NCBI RefSeq assembly: GCF_001904655.1
Contig: NZ_MRCC01000001.1
Location: forward strand, 248,001-312,000
DNA from: Chroogloeocystis siderophila 5.2 s.c.1
GTDB taxonomy: Bacteria > Cyanobacteriota > Cyanobacteriia > Cyanobacteriales > Chroococcidiopsidaceae
Length of the DNA: 64,000 nucleotides
Reading direction: 5' to 3'
The position numbers and the translations under genes were made by a program. The notes under the pieces were generated by a model. The model made no database searches. It saw only the letters and a list, made by a program, of their open reading frames with translations, and was not told the DNA's origin. Below, piece after piece: positions 17,942 to 26,927 of this stretch. Numbering within the stretch: the first letter of the stretch is position 1; the number at the start of each line of letters is the position of its first letter.

Positions 17942-18538
17942 TTAACCCTGATTTCTGTTAAGTTTCCGAAAACGATAGGGACCGAGAATCGCTCCCCAGG
18001 TGGCTTTACCTGTTGTGGAGTCGATTCCTTTGTCGTAGCTTAAAAATTCTTCTGGAGAGGCTTCAAAGCCGATGGAGACTTGTACAGTGTTGCCCGCGTA
18101 GGAAAAACAGCAGCGGCGATCGCTTGGTAAAGTAGCTTTAAAATGATAATCGCGTTCGAGTCGGTTGACGGTGACATCAAGAAGACAGCCTGGAAGTAAC
18201 TCAAAGTCTTCGGGTGTCAGCATTTTGAGAATATCGGGGTTAGCACCCGCACCACGCAGCGTAGTAGGGTTTTTAGGCATATAATACTGTACTTGCAGTG
18301 CAACGTCGTCAGGGCGCTGTTGGAGGCGGATCAGGCGCTGTCGATACGGTTGATCGAGTTTGACAATATTTGCTTGTTCGGCAAACAGCGTATAACTATC
18401 TTCGGTAAATACCGCTACGGGTTGATGCCAAAGACGCAGGTGAACGTACCAAGCAGGTTCAGCGATCGCTTGTTCTTGATTCGTAAATTCGCCAGTTAGA
18501 TACTGCGCTAGCGCCTTTAGCTGCGATGATAAAGTCAT
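17942..18538 (-). CDS. CpcT/CpeT-type phycobiliprotein chromophore lyase
   Basis: CpcT/CpeT proteins attach or chaperone phycobilins on specific cysteines of phycobiliprotein beta subunits (for CpcT, Cys153 of phycocyanin). The 198-residue product is of family length and shows typical stretches: AQYLTGEFTNQEQAIAEPAWYVHLRLWHQPV, QPYRQRLIRL, QYYMPKNP and WGAILGPYRFRKL. Sequence reading alone does not decide between CpcT and CpeT. It is convergent with hemF and lies about 50 bases from the CobW-like gene on the same strand, and heme oxygenase, which makes the bilin precursor, is close by. Confidence 0.88.
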   Translation of the reverse strand: MTLSSQLKALAQYLTGEFTNQEQAIAEPAWYVHLRLWHQPVAVFTEDSYTLFAEQANIVKLDQPYRQRLIRLQQRPDDVALQVQYYMPKNPTTLRGAGANPDILKMLTPEDFELLPGCLLDVTVNRLERDYHFKATLPSDRRCCFSYAGNTVQVSIGFEASPEEFLSYDKGIDSTTGKATWGAILGPYRFRKLNRNQG

Positions 18539-18587
18539 AATTCTGGATAAGGTGATTGGGCAGTAGTCAATAGTGAACCACTAACTC

Positions 18588-19637
18588 CTAACCACTAACC
18601 ACATTTAACTGCGACGCGATTACCGATGGTTCGAGATTACGCCCAATAAAAACTAATTTGGTTTGCTGCGGTTCTTCTGGTTGCCACATCCGGTCATAAA
18701 ATTGTTCAAAGCGTCCGCCGACTCCTTGTAATACGAGACGCATTGGCTTATTTGGTACAGCGACAAAGCCTTTAATGCGATAAATTTCTTGTTCTTGCGC
18801 TAAGGTTTGCAGTTGCTTTTGGAGTTTTTGCGGATCGAAGCTACGGTTGAGAACTAAATGTGCCGAGGTAATTTCGTCGTCGTGGTCGTGGTCTTCTTCA
18901 GTATCATGGTGGCTAGGACGTGCGGCTAAGTCGTCTTCTACAGCAGCATTGACTCCGAGGAGAATATCAGTGTCGAGTTGTCCGTTTGTGGATGCAACGA
19001 TTTTGACGACTCTTGGTAATTCCTGTTGTACTAAGTTAATAATTTCTGCCTGAGTTGCGCTATCGACTAAATCTGTTTTGTTTAAAACGACTAAATCCGC
19101 ACACGCGAGTTGATCTTCAAATAATTCTTGTAAGGGTGTTTCGTGTTCTAAGTTGGGATCGGCTTGGCGATCGCGTTCAACAGCTTCAGGATCGCTGGCA
19201 AAAGTTCCGGCGGCGACGGCGGCGCAATCGACTACTGTAATAACGGCATCGACAGTCGCAGCGTTACGAATTTCGTGCCAACGAAAGGCTTTTACAAGGG
19301 GCTTGGGTAGGGCTAAACCCGAAGTTTCGATCAATATACAGTCAATGCTGTCACGCCGCTGTAATAGCTGCTGCATCGTCGGTAAAAACTCTTCTTGCAC
19401 CGTACAGCACAAGCAACCATTCGTGAGTTCAACGATATTATCTGTACCGTCACCATCTTCGGGACAGATTTGACAAGATTTGAGTAACTCACCATCAATT
19501 CCTAATTCGCCAAATTCGTTGACGAGAACTGCGATGCGTCTACCTTGGTTGTTTTGTAATAAGTTGCGAATGAGTGTCGTTTTACCGCTACCAAGAAAGC
19601 CAGTGACGATCGTAACCGGAATTTTTTTAAATGCCAT
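18588..19637 (-). CDS. CobW/COG0523-family GTP-binding protein
   Basis: This is a G3E-family P-loop GTPase of the metallochaperone/CobW group. It has Walker A GFLGSGKTT (about 12-20), the metal-binding CxCC motif in NGCLCC, the NKTDLVD guanine-specificity motif and a His/Asp-rich stretch (SHHDTEEDHDHDDE). The C-terminal CobW_C domain (about 255-345) is complete. ATG at 19637 is preferred over the frame start at 19655. Close relatives in cyanobacteria are often labelled CobW, suggesting cobalt insertion or cobalamin supply, but the metal cannot be told. The neighbourhood is tetrapyrrole-related. No Zur-like box was seen upstream, unlike the second COG0523 gene at 51574. Confidence 0.85.
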   Translation of the reverse strand: MAFKKIPVTIVTGFLGSGKTTLIRNLLQNNQGRRIAVLVNEFGELGIDGELLKSCQICPEDGDGTDNIVELTNGCLCCTVQEEFLPTMQQLLQRRDSIDCILIETSGLALPKPLVKAFRWHEIRNAATVDAVITVVDCAAVAAGTFASDPEAVERDRQADPNLEHETPLQELFEDQLACADLVVLNKTDLVDSATQAEIINLVQQELPRVVKIVASTNGQLDTDILLGVNAAVEDDLAARPSHHDTEEDHDHDDEITSAHLVLNRSFDPQKLQKQLQTLAQEQEIYRIKGFVAVPNKPMRLVLQGVGGRFEQFYDRMWQPEEPQQTKLVFIGRNLEPSVIASQLNVVSG

Positions 19638-19754
19638 ATCTGTTTTGAGAGACAACAGTGGGGCAATCTGCTTGCGATCTCCTGAATGCGAACATCCAAG
19701 TCATCTCAAGGGTACTGCCCCTAAAGCTTATTCAGCTATGATTTATTATCTCAT

Positions 19755-20471
19755 TTACTCAGCAGTTGCCAATTCAGTGCTACCACGCGTGCGACGACGT
19801 GTCAAGGTATTGAATAGCATTTGACCAATTGCTTTGATCAAGTTACCTTCTAACTCATTAAACAGCTTCATATTCAATCCAAAAGCCGCATTGGCTTCAT
19901 CAACAATGCGATCGGCAGTTGCTTCATCGATGGGTAGTTCGTTCAATGCATGACGGTAAGTGGCTTTGAAAGCTTTTTCGTCAGGAATATCTTTAAATTC
20001 GTAGAAAGCGACTCCTTGTCCTTCGGATAAGTTCATTGCGCGTTGGGCAATGTTTTTCAGAATTTGTCCGCCAGAGAGATCGCCAATATAACGCGTGTAC
20101 GAGTGCGCGATTAAGAGTTCTGGTGCGGTGTTAGATATTTCGCGGATGCGGTTAACGTAAGTTTTGCCGACAGGAGTCAGTTCAACTTGCTCTCTCCAGT
20201 TAGAACCATAGTAGTAGCTCAAGTCTTGTTCTAAGCTGCGTTGTCGGTTAAGTTGTTTAAAATAAATTTTTGATACGATTGGGTGCTGCTGATGCCGTTC
20301 CATTTCTTCTTCCATCGCGGAGTAGACAAAGTAGAAATTGCCGACTAGCTTACGATACGAATTTTTTTCGACGACTCCTTTTAAAAAGCACTTGACAAAA
20401 CCAACGTTTTCAGCCATCGTATGGGCTTTTTTTGTACCCTCACGCAATTTTGTTGCTAAATTACTGCTCAT
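19755..20471 (-). CDS. ho1: Heme oxygenase (biliverdin-forming), Ho1-type
   Basis: Heme oxygenase opens heme to biliverdin IX-alpha, the precursor of phycocyanobilin, with ferredoxin as reductant. The 238-residue protein carries the proximal heme ligand His17 in TKKAHTMAE, the YTRYIGDLSGGQILKNIAQRA distal helix, and typical cyanobacterial length. The gene is on the same strand as the CobW-like gene and the bilin lyase downstream, though gaps of about 120 and 50 bases leave the operon status open. An inverted repeat at 20595-20642 lies upstream of its start. Confidence 0.95.
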   Translation of the reverse strand: MSSNLATKLREGTKKAHTMAENVGFVKCFLKGVVEKNSYRKLVGNFYFVYSAMEEEMERHQQHPIVSKIYFKQLNRQRSLEQDLSYYYGSNWREQVELTPVGKTYVNRIREISNTAPELLIAHSYTRYIGDLSGGQILKNIAQRAMNLSEGQGVAFYEFKDIPDEKAFKATYRHALNELPIDEATADRIVDEANAAFGLNMKLFNELEGNLIKAIGQMLFNTLTRRRTRGSTELATAE

Positions 20472-20824
20472 GCTTAAATTCCCAATATTAATTTTTACTG
20501 CTGAAGTGTCAATCTACAAACGGCAAATTAGAGCCACTAAATCGTTACAGTAAAACGATTTGCTTAACATTTGTGTTAAAAATTCTGAAGTTGCTGCCGG
20601 AAATGGCTGCGTAGCGATTGAAGTTGTAGTGTATTTCCGGCACTGAGTCATGAACACTTCGCAATTAGAGCGCTACTTTTACTTAAGGGATCTAACCTGA
20701 AACGTAGGAAATACAAGGTTTTGACAAGCAACAATAAAAGATTAACAATAGTACTCAACTAAGATATTACGATTTTTTATAAACCCCCGAACTTTACGAA
20801 GTTTTTTAACTAATAGCCTTGTAG
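20472..20824. other. Region between heme oxygenase and P450 remnant
   Basis: About 350 bases, upstream of ho1. It contains the inverted repeat at 20595-20642 and otherwise AT-rich sequence without a credible ORF. Confidence 0.4.
20595..20642. repeat. 10-bp inverted repeat upstream of heme oxygenase
   Basis: TGCCGGAAAT and ATTTCCGGCA pair perfectly around a 28-base spacer, about 125 bases upstream of the ho1 start. The spacing is long for a terminator; it could be a regulatory site or a small structured repeat. Confidence 0.55.
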
Positions 20825-21345
20825 CTAACTAGGCGGTTGCACCATGTCTCGCACGTTACCATGGATAGATGCTATTGCCTGAGTAACACAGCCGTCTTGC
20901 TTGTGGGTAATCATCGGCATTTGGTATTTGGGTGCCATGACAATCAGCCCCGTGCGGTCAATTTTTGTCTGAGAAAGACATTGTAGGCGAAATCGCTGTA
21001 AAAGCATTGCTAGCAAAATTTTGATTTCCATCATCGCAAACGCCGCGCCAATACAGGTACGCGTTCCAGTACCAAAGGGATTGTATTCAAACGAAGTAGG
21101 AGTGATTTTTTGCAAGCGATCGGGATTAAACTCCTCTGGCTCACAAATACCTCAGTCCCCGCGGGCAAGGTATAGCCGCCTAACTCGGTTGTTGAAGTAA
21201 CGCGTTTATTCCAAGGTACAGGTGGCAGGACCCGCATACTTTCTTTAATAACACGCTCTAATAACGGTAACTGCTGCAATTGTTCAACCGTCGGTGCTTC
21301 ACCCTTGAGCTTATCTGCTAATTCATCAAAAAGGTCAGCCGCCAT
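20825..21345 (-). pseudogene. Cytochrome P450 remnant
   Basis: Only the C-terminal third of a cytochrome P450 remains, in two frames. The upstream piece (21345 to about 21135) reads LADKLKGEAPTVEQLQQLPLLERVIKESMRVLPPVPW with the ExxR motif of the K helix, then GGYTLPAGTEVFVSQ. The frame then shifts and residues that normally link to EEFNPDR are missing. The downstream piece holds the heme-binding loop FGTGTRTCIG with its Cys ligand, and runs to 20825. The N-terminal two thirds, including the I helix, were not found, so the gene is dead. Confidence 0.9.
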
Positions 21346-21757
21346 TTATGGGTGTTGCGAGTCCCAAGAATTTGGATGGCTGAGGACTAGGTACTTTGAG
21401 AACACGACTATCTGTAACCTTCGTCGTCGATATCCTCTACGCTGATGACGTTTACTAAATATATAATCAATCGCAACTTCCTTTTTTAGGGATTTTGCTG
21501 GTGTTTGCTGAAGTGGCTCTAAATGAACAATTCTTGAGTCAAAACTTTTGCCAGCAAGCCGATGTCGTAGCTAAACAGAGTTCAATTTTTATACTTCAAG
21601 CACAAGCTATCTCATGCTGATATTTCTAGCAATGTTTCCTCACTTGATTGACACAAGGTAACTGTACGCGCTACATCATGAATCAATGGTCGCGTAAGCC
21701 TTTTGTAATGCAAAGTTTTTTTAATTTTCGATTTGATCGGCATGAGGAGGAATGGAG
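21346..21757. other. Region between P450 remnant and sbtA
   Basis: About 410 bases. It probably contains residual DNA of the lost P450 5' part and the sbtA promoter. I see no intact gene and no clear operator. A GAGGAGG ribosome-binding site at 21744-21750 serves sbtA. Confidence 0.4.
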
Positions 21758-22726
21758 ATGGATGGTAGCTTGATCGTATCCAACATCCTGAATCCACCTG
21801 TCCTATTTTTCTTCTTGGGAATGACCGCTGTTCTCGTTAAGTCGGATTTAGAAATTCCTCCTCCTGTTCCCAAACTCCTCTCGCTTTATCTGCTGCTGGC
21901 GATCGGATTCAAGGGAGGCGTAGAACTAGCGAAAAGTGGGATTACGCAAGCGGTTGTTCTGACGCTGTTGGCGGCAATGTTGATGGCGTGTTTTGTGCCA
22001 ATTTATACGTTTTTTATTCTAAAGTTGAAGCTGGATAATTATGACGCGGCAGCGATCGCCGCTACGTATGGCTCAATTAGTGCAGTGACGTTCATTACTG
22101 CCAGTGCATTTCTCACAGAACTCGGCATTGATTTTGATGGTTACATGGTTGCTGCCCTGGCACTGATGGAATCTCCAGCGATCATTATTGGTCTAATCTT
22201 GGTCAATCTCTTCACAACGGATAGCGACCGTGACTTTGCTTGGTCAGAAGTGTTACAAGAAGCGTTCCTCAATAGTTCCGTCTTTCTCCTCGTTGGTAGT
22301 CTGCTGATTGGGATCTTGACAGGGGAACATGGTTGGCAGGTGATGGAACCTTTTACTCAAGGAATGTTCTATGGTGTTCTCGCCTTCTTTTTGCTAGATA
22401 TGGGACTCGTTGCGGCGCGCCGAATTAAGGACTTGCAAAAAACGGGAGTTTTCCTCATCTCATTTGCCATCTTGATTCCAATACTCAACGCCGGTATTGG
22501 TTTATCAATCGCTAAGTTTATTGGGATGCCTCAAGGCGATGCACTCTTATTTGCGGTGCTGTGTGCTAGTGCTTCTTATATTGCGGTTCCAGCAGCGATG
22601 CGACTAACGGTTCCCGAAGCCAATCCCAGCCTTTATGTTTCTACTGCTTTAGCCGTCACATTCCCGTTCAATATCATCGTTGGCATTCCGCTTTATCTAT
22701 ACGGAATTGAATTATTGTGGAGATGA
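21758..22726 (+). CDS. sbtA: Sodium-dependent bicarbonate transporter SbtA
   Basis: SbtA imports bicarbonate with Na+ across the plasma membrane as part of the CO2-concentrating mechanism. The 322-residue protein has about ten membrane segments in two inverted halves, with family stretches NILNPPVLFFFLGM, LYLLLAIGFKGGVELAKSG, ATYGSISAVTFITA and ALFAVLCASASYIAVPAAMRL. The cytosolic loop is at about 160-180. The ATG at 21758 has the GAGGAGG site at good spacing, while the first ATG (21752) is too close to it. sbtB and a carbonic anhydrase follow on the same strand, so the three genes likely form one operon induced by low inorganic carbon. Confidence 0.95.
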   Translation: MDGSLIVSNILNPPVLFFFLGMTAVLVKSDLEIPPPVPKLLSLYLLLAIGFKGGVELAKSGITQAVVLTLLAAMLMACFVPIYTFFILKLKLDNYDAAAIAATYGSISAVTFITASAFLTELGIDFDGYMVAALALMESPAIIIGLILVNLFTTDSDRDFAWSEVLQEAFLNSSVFLLVGSLLIGILTGEHGWQVMEPFTQGMFYGVLAFFLLDMGLVAARRIKDLQKTGVFLISFAILIPILNAGIGLSIAKFIGMPQGDALLFAVLCASASYIAVPAAMRLTVPEANPSLYVSTALAVTFPFNIIVGIPLYLYGIELLWR

Positions 22727-22730
22727 TTAT

Positions 22731-23039
22731 ATGCACCTTGTCAAAAGAATCGAAATTATTGCGAACTCGTTTGAGCTTGGCAAAATTTTAGCAGGTTTAG
22801 ATAAAGCAGGCGTTCACGGTCATGCTGTGATTCGCAATGTTGCCGGAAAAGGATTGCGCGAAGGCGAAGACCTCGACATGACGATGCTTGACAACGTGTA
22901 CATCATTGCATTTTGTAAGCCGGAACTGCTCAAACCCGTCGTTGAAAATATTAGACCTGTACTCAATAAATTTGGGGGAACCTGCTACATCACCGATGCG
23001 ATGGAAATTCGCTCGGTAAAATGTGTTGCCTCGATGTAA
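22731..23039 (+). CDS. sbtB: PII-like regulator SbtB
   Basis: SbtB is a trimeric PII-like protein that senses cyclic AMP and other adenine nucleotides and modulates SbtA. The product is about 102 residues, with the PII fold strands LVKRIEIIANSFELGKILAGLDKAGVHGHAVIRNVAGKG and the C-terminal TCYITDAMEIRSVKC. The T-loop region (about 38-54) carries GKGLREGEDLDMTMLDNVYII. I do not see the CGPxGC C-terminal redox motif found in some SbtB proteins, so the apyrase/redox switch may be absent. It starts five bases after the sbtA stop, indicating translational linkage. Confidence 0.93.
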   Translation: MHLVKRIEIIANSFELGKILAGLDKAGVHGHAVIRNVAGKGLREGEDLDMTMLDNVYIIAFCKPELLKPVVENIRPVLNKFGGTCYITDAMEIRSVKCVASM

Positions 23040-23045
23040 GAAAAC

Positions 23046-23780
23046 ATGAAATCAATAAAGCATTCTATCCAACGCCGTGACTTCTTGCGATTAGGAACAG
23101 TTGGTTTACTCGTAACGGCGAATGATATCTTCTGGCACATTAAACCCGCGCAAGCTGCGGAACCAATTCTGCAATCACTTGATCCCGATGCCGCTTTACA
23201 AAAGCTAATTGCGGGAAATTTGCGCTTTGCCGAACACCACCCAGAATATCCGGATCAATCACTAGCCCGATTGCAGGAAGTTGCACAAGCCCAACACCCT
23301 TTTGCAACGATTTTGAGTTGTGCTGATTCGCGCGTACCTGCCGAGATTATTTTCGATCAAGGCATTGGCGATATTTTTGATGTCCGCATTGCAGGAAATA
23401 TTGCCACGCCTGAGGCGATCGGTAGTATTGAGTATGCAGTTGTCTTGTTAGGTACTCCTGTATTGATGGTATTAGGTCACGAGCGCTGTGGTGCGGTTAC
23501 TGCTGCGGTGAAAAATCAAGTGTTACCTGGTGAGATTGGTAGCTTTGTCAAGGCAATTTTGCCAGCAGTAGACCAAGTTAAGGAACAACCAGGCGATGCG
23601 GTTGATAATGCTGTGGTTGCGAATGTGCAATATCAGATTGAAACACTCAAGAGATCGCCACTCTTAAGCGAACGGCTGCGATCAGGCAAATTGAAAATCG
23701 TCGGCGGTCGCTACGATTTAGATACGGGAAAAGTTATCATTACCGATAATAATAATAGTCAATATGGTCATAACTCATAA
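23046..23780 (+). CDS. Beta-class carbonic anhydrase with Tat signal
   Basis: Carbonic anhydrase interconverts CO2 and bicarbonate. The beta-class zinc site is complete: Cys92 with Asp94-Arg96 (CADSR), His145 and Cys148 (HERCGA). The N-terminus has a twin-arginine motif RRDFLRLG (about 10-17) followed by a hydrophobic core and an AQAAEP cleavage region near 35-40, so export as a folded protein to the periplasm or lumen is predicted. It follows sbtB by six bases in the same operon, which suggests it supplies or equilibrates bicarbonate for SbtA outside the plasma membrane. Length is 244 residues. It resembles EcaB-type periplasmic enzymes. Confidence 0.88.
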   Translation: MKSIKHSIQRRDFLRLGTVGLLVTANDIFWHIKPAQAAEPILQSLDPDAALQKLIAGNLRFAEHHPEYPDQSLARLQEVAQAQHPFATILSCADSRVPAEIIFDQGIGDIFDVRIAGNIATPEAIGSIEYAVVLLGTPVLMVLGHERCGAVTAAVKNQVLPGEIGSFVKAILPAVDQVKEQPGDAVDNAVVANVQYQIETLKRSPLLSERLRSGKLKIVGGRYDLDTGKVIITDNNNSQYGHNS

Positions 23781-23791
23781 CTCGTTCTCTG

Positions 23792-23814
23792 CCTGATCTC
23801 CCCCTGACCTCTGC
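23792..23814. repeat. Short CTGACC-type repeat
   Basis: CCTGATCTCCCCCTGACCTCTGC, a member of the heptamer repeat family, lies between the convergent carbonic anhydrase and UPF0182 genes. Confidence 0.5.
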
Positions 23815-23824
23815 TACAGTTCAC

Positions 23825-26788
23825 TTAATTCTCTTCTACCGGATCTACCGGACGAATAATAGGTGTTGCAGGTGTGATTTCTGGTTGGAAAATGGCATCG
23901 AGTGCTTGTTGCAGTGTTTCTGCCATGACAATGCGGTTTTCGTAAGCAACAATCACTCGGACAAACGTCGGTAAACTATTTTGTTCAGCTTCTAAATAAA
24001 GCGGTTCTACGTACAACAAAGAGTCCTCAATTGGAATAACTAATAGATTTCCTTGAATCACGCGCGAACCTTGACGATTCCATAATGAGATTTGCTGTGA
24101 AATCACAGGATCTTGGTTAATCCTTGCTTCAACTTGCTCAGGTCCAAAAACTAAAAGTTGTTTCGGAAACTCATACAACAACAACCTACCGTACTGTTCG
24201 CCATCGGAACGCGCGGCTAGCCAACCGATTAAGTTAGGACGTAATACGGGGTTAAACGGTATGAGCAGAATAAATTCCTCGGTTTCTTCGGTGGGAATGC
24301 GCGTAATTAAAAAATACGGTTGGACTGGTTGCGGTTCGGTTCCATAAATTTCTGTGGGAATTCGCCACAAATCTTCGCGGTTATAAAAGACTTGCGTATC
24401 GGTCATGTGATACGTTAATAAATGCTCAGACTGCGTACTAAAAAGATCAATGGGGTAACGAATATGACTGCGTAAAGCCGCTGGCATTGCCTCAAGTGGT
24501 TTTAATAACCCAGGAAAAATCGCGGATATTGTGTTAATGACAGGATCGGTAGGATCGGCAATGTAGAAATCTACTGAGCCGTTATAAGCATCAATCACAA
24601 CTTTAACCGAGTTGCGAATGTAGTTAAAGTTATCAGTACCAGGATCAGAATACGGATAGCGATCGCTTGTTGTATATGCATCTATAATCCAATACAAATA
24701 AGTATTCTCACCTTGTCGTGTCGTATTACCACCATCGGCTGCAACTAAATAGGGATCTCTGTCGTAACGCAAAAACGGGGCGATCGCTTGCACTCGGTGT
24801 CTAATATTACGTCGAAATAGCAACCTTGTTTGCGGTGTAAAATCCTGCGTTAGCAGCATCTGCCAATCTTTGAGATATTGCGCAAATAATAGCCGCCGCC
24901 AAAATGCACCGATCCCGATTCCTCCGCGACCGTCATACGTAGTGTAGACGTTTTCATTGCCACTAGGATAATCTAATTCTTGGACGCGCGTACCCGTCAT
25001 GATGTAATTGTTCGTAATTTCCCCGTAATAGATGCGTGGCTGTCCGATGGGAATACTCGCGCGAATTTGTTCATTGGCGATTTCTAAAGCACCATTTTCA
25101 CCAGTGCCCGTATCAACACCAATATTTTGAATAAAGTAGTCGGGCAAGCCTCCAGGCGCTACGGTATTAACTGGACTTAGAGTGAAGCCGTATCCGTGGG
25201 TGTAGACGAGGTGTTGGTTGACCCAGGTTTGTGCTTGTTGGGGAATCGCGGTATAGTCGAGTTCGCGCGCAGCAATGATCGTTTGGCGTCGCTCGGTTGT
25301 TTCCCCAGGAACCGCACTCAGGAGCGTATAACGGTCAATATCTGCATTCGGAAAGCTGTAATACGTGCGAATTTGCTGTAATTGACGATTTGTTTCCAGC
25401 AAGGGGCGCGTATCCCACAAGCGGATATTGCGAATTGTCAGATCGTTTTCTTGTAAGTCAGCAGCGGTTAGCGTCGGTTGAGGATTAAAGGTTTCTGCCT
25501 CAATTCGGGTTAAATCAAAAGCTTGACGCGTATAAGCAATACTGCGCTGAATAAAGGGAGTTTCGCGGGCGAGTTCGTTGGGTTCAACGACCAGCCGTTG
25601 TACGATTGTGGGGACGGTGTAGGTGGCGATCGCAATCACGGTGACGTACAAAATCGCGCCAGCAATAAACGAACCACCAAGGCGCAAAGGACGCCAAGGA
25701 GAACGCCTATCGGTGGAGAAAACGGCTTGCCAAACTAAGATGAGTGAAATTGCGGCCGAGCCTAGGCTGAGCGCAGTGTAAACTGGGTAATCAACAGTGA
25801 CGTCTGTAAAGCTAGCACCATAGGTAGTACCACGGGTAGAGTAAAGTAATCCGTAGCGTCCTAACCAATAATGCAGTGCGATCGCTGCACAAACTAAACT
25901 TCCTAGAATGTCTAAATGGCGAATTTGCGCTAGGGTAAATCCAGGGAATTTACCTTGACTCAGCGTATTGCCAGCAAGTAGATAAGTTAACGTAACTGCA
26001 ACTAAACCATACAGCGACAATCCTAAAATCCAAAATCGCACAAGTTCCCAGACTGGTAGCGAAAACACATAAAAGCTAATATCGCGCTCGAATACCGGAT
26101 CGACTCCATTAAAACTGGTGGGATAAAAGTATTTCAAAACTGTATCCCAACGCTGCGCGGCGACTAGGGCAATACTCAGACTCATGGCAAGGGCGATCGC
26201 TCTTAACCAAAAATACGGGCCTGCTAAAATTGCTGTACTCAAACCTCCTAAACCCAAAGCCAGGGTCAATCCTACAATGACAACAACTTGCCAATAGGGA
26301 ATAGGAAATGGCAGTGCTTGCCCAATTTGTTGGAAAAAACGAACAACAGGTAACCATGACTGTAACTGCAAAGCGGGTGGAAAGCGCAATTGAGGCTGCC
26401 AAATACTCAATACTTCATACAAGTAGTACCCCAATATAAATCCCACTAACACGCACAACAACAGGATAAGAGTGAGTAGCCAGCGCAACCCGAAGCTTTT
26501 TGGTGTTGGGTCACGATCTCTCCTCGTTGTTTGAGTAATTTCGTACTTGGAAGACTTAAGACGTTGCGCGATCGCTAAATTGCCAAACAAAAACGCCACC
26601 GAAGGAAAAAAGACAAGCGCCCACAATCCTATCTGCGTCCGCAACCGGATGAGAAAAACGGATAAATAACCAACTTCCTGAAACCACAGCCACTCACCAA
26701 TAAACCGCGTGACTAGTTCAATAACTATCCACACGCCTATTAAGATTGCCAGTGGCGAAAAAATGCGGTTTCCGAAAGTTTTAGACAT
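23825..26788 (-). CDS. UPF0182 family large membrane protein
   Basis: A 987-residue protein of the UPF0182 family, which is common in cyanobacteria and actinobacteria and has no established function. The N-terminal third has about seven membrane segments (around residues 10-30, 48-70, 102-127, 165-188, 200-222, 255-280, 300-320, 350-375, 395-415), followed by a large soluble domain with family stretches [44 protein letters not shown] and [24 protein letters not shown]. The C-terminus is soluble and ends [11 protein letters not shown]. The gene is intact and full length. hemA lies about 140 bases upstream on the same strand. Confidence 0.9.
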   Translation of the reverse strand: MSKTFGNRIFSPLAILIGVWIVIELVTRFIGEWLWFQEVGYLSVFLIRLRTQIGLWALVFFPSVAFLFGNLAIAQRLKSSKYEITQTTRRDRDPTPKSFGLRWLLTLILLLCVLVGFILGYYLYEVLSIWQPQLRFPPALQLQSWLPVVRFFQQIGQALPFPIPYWQVVVIVGLTLALGLGGLSTAILAGPYFWLRAIALAMSLSIALVAAQRWDTVLKYFYPTSFNGVDPVFERDISFYVFSLPVWELVRFWILGLSLYGLVAVTLTYLLAGNTLSQGKFPGFTLAQIRHLDILGSLVCAAIALHYWLGRYGLLYSTRGTTYGASFTDVTVDYPVYTALSLGSAAISLILVWQAVFSTDRRSPWRPLRLGGSFIAGAILYVTVIAIATYTVPTIVQRLVVEPNELARETPFIQRSIAYTRQAFDLTRIEAETFNPQPTLTAADLQENDLTIRNIRLWDTRPLLETNRQLQQIRTYYSFPNADIDRYTLLSAVPGETTERRQTIIAARELDYTAIPQQAQTWVNQHLVYTHGYGFTLSPVNTVAPGGLPDYFIQNIGVDTGTGENGALEIANEQIRASIPIGQPRIYYGEITNNYIMTGTRVQELDYPSGNENVYTTYDGRGGIGIGAFWRRLLFAQYLKDWQMLLTQDFTPQTRLLFRRNIRHRVQAIAPFLRYDRDPYLVAADGGNTTRQGENTYLYWIIDAYTTSDRYPYSDPGTDNFNYIRNSVKVVIDAYNGSVDFYIADPTDPVINTISAIFPGLLKPLEAMPAALRSHIRYPIDLFSTQSEHLLTYHMTDTQVFYNREDLWRIPTEIYGTEPQPVQPYFLITRIPTEETEEFILLIPFNPVLRPNLIGWLAARSDGEQYGRLLLYEFPKQLLVFGPEQVEARINQDPVISQQISLWNRQGSRVIQGNLLVIPIEDSLLYVEPLYLEAEQNSLPTFVRVIVAYENRIVMAETLQQALDAIFQPEITPATPIIRPVDPVEEN

Positions 26789-26894
26789 AGTTAGAGATCG
26801 GGTATCAGAGGCTAGAGGCTAGGGAATAACAAATGTTTACTCAGGTTTTTGAGTAAGCTATGCTTCAATTGCAAATTCGTGAAACTCGATTAAA

Positions 26895-26927
26895 CTCTGA
26901 CCCCCGACCTCTGACCTCTGACCCCTA
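26895..26927. repeat. Short tandem CTGACC-type repeat
   Basis: CTCTGACCCCCGACCTCTGA followed by further CCTCTGACCCCT units lies immediately past the hemA stop, between hemA and the UPF0182 gene. Confidence 0.65.
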
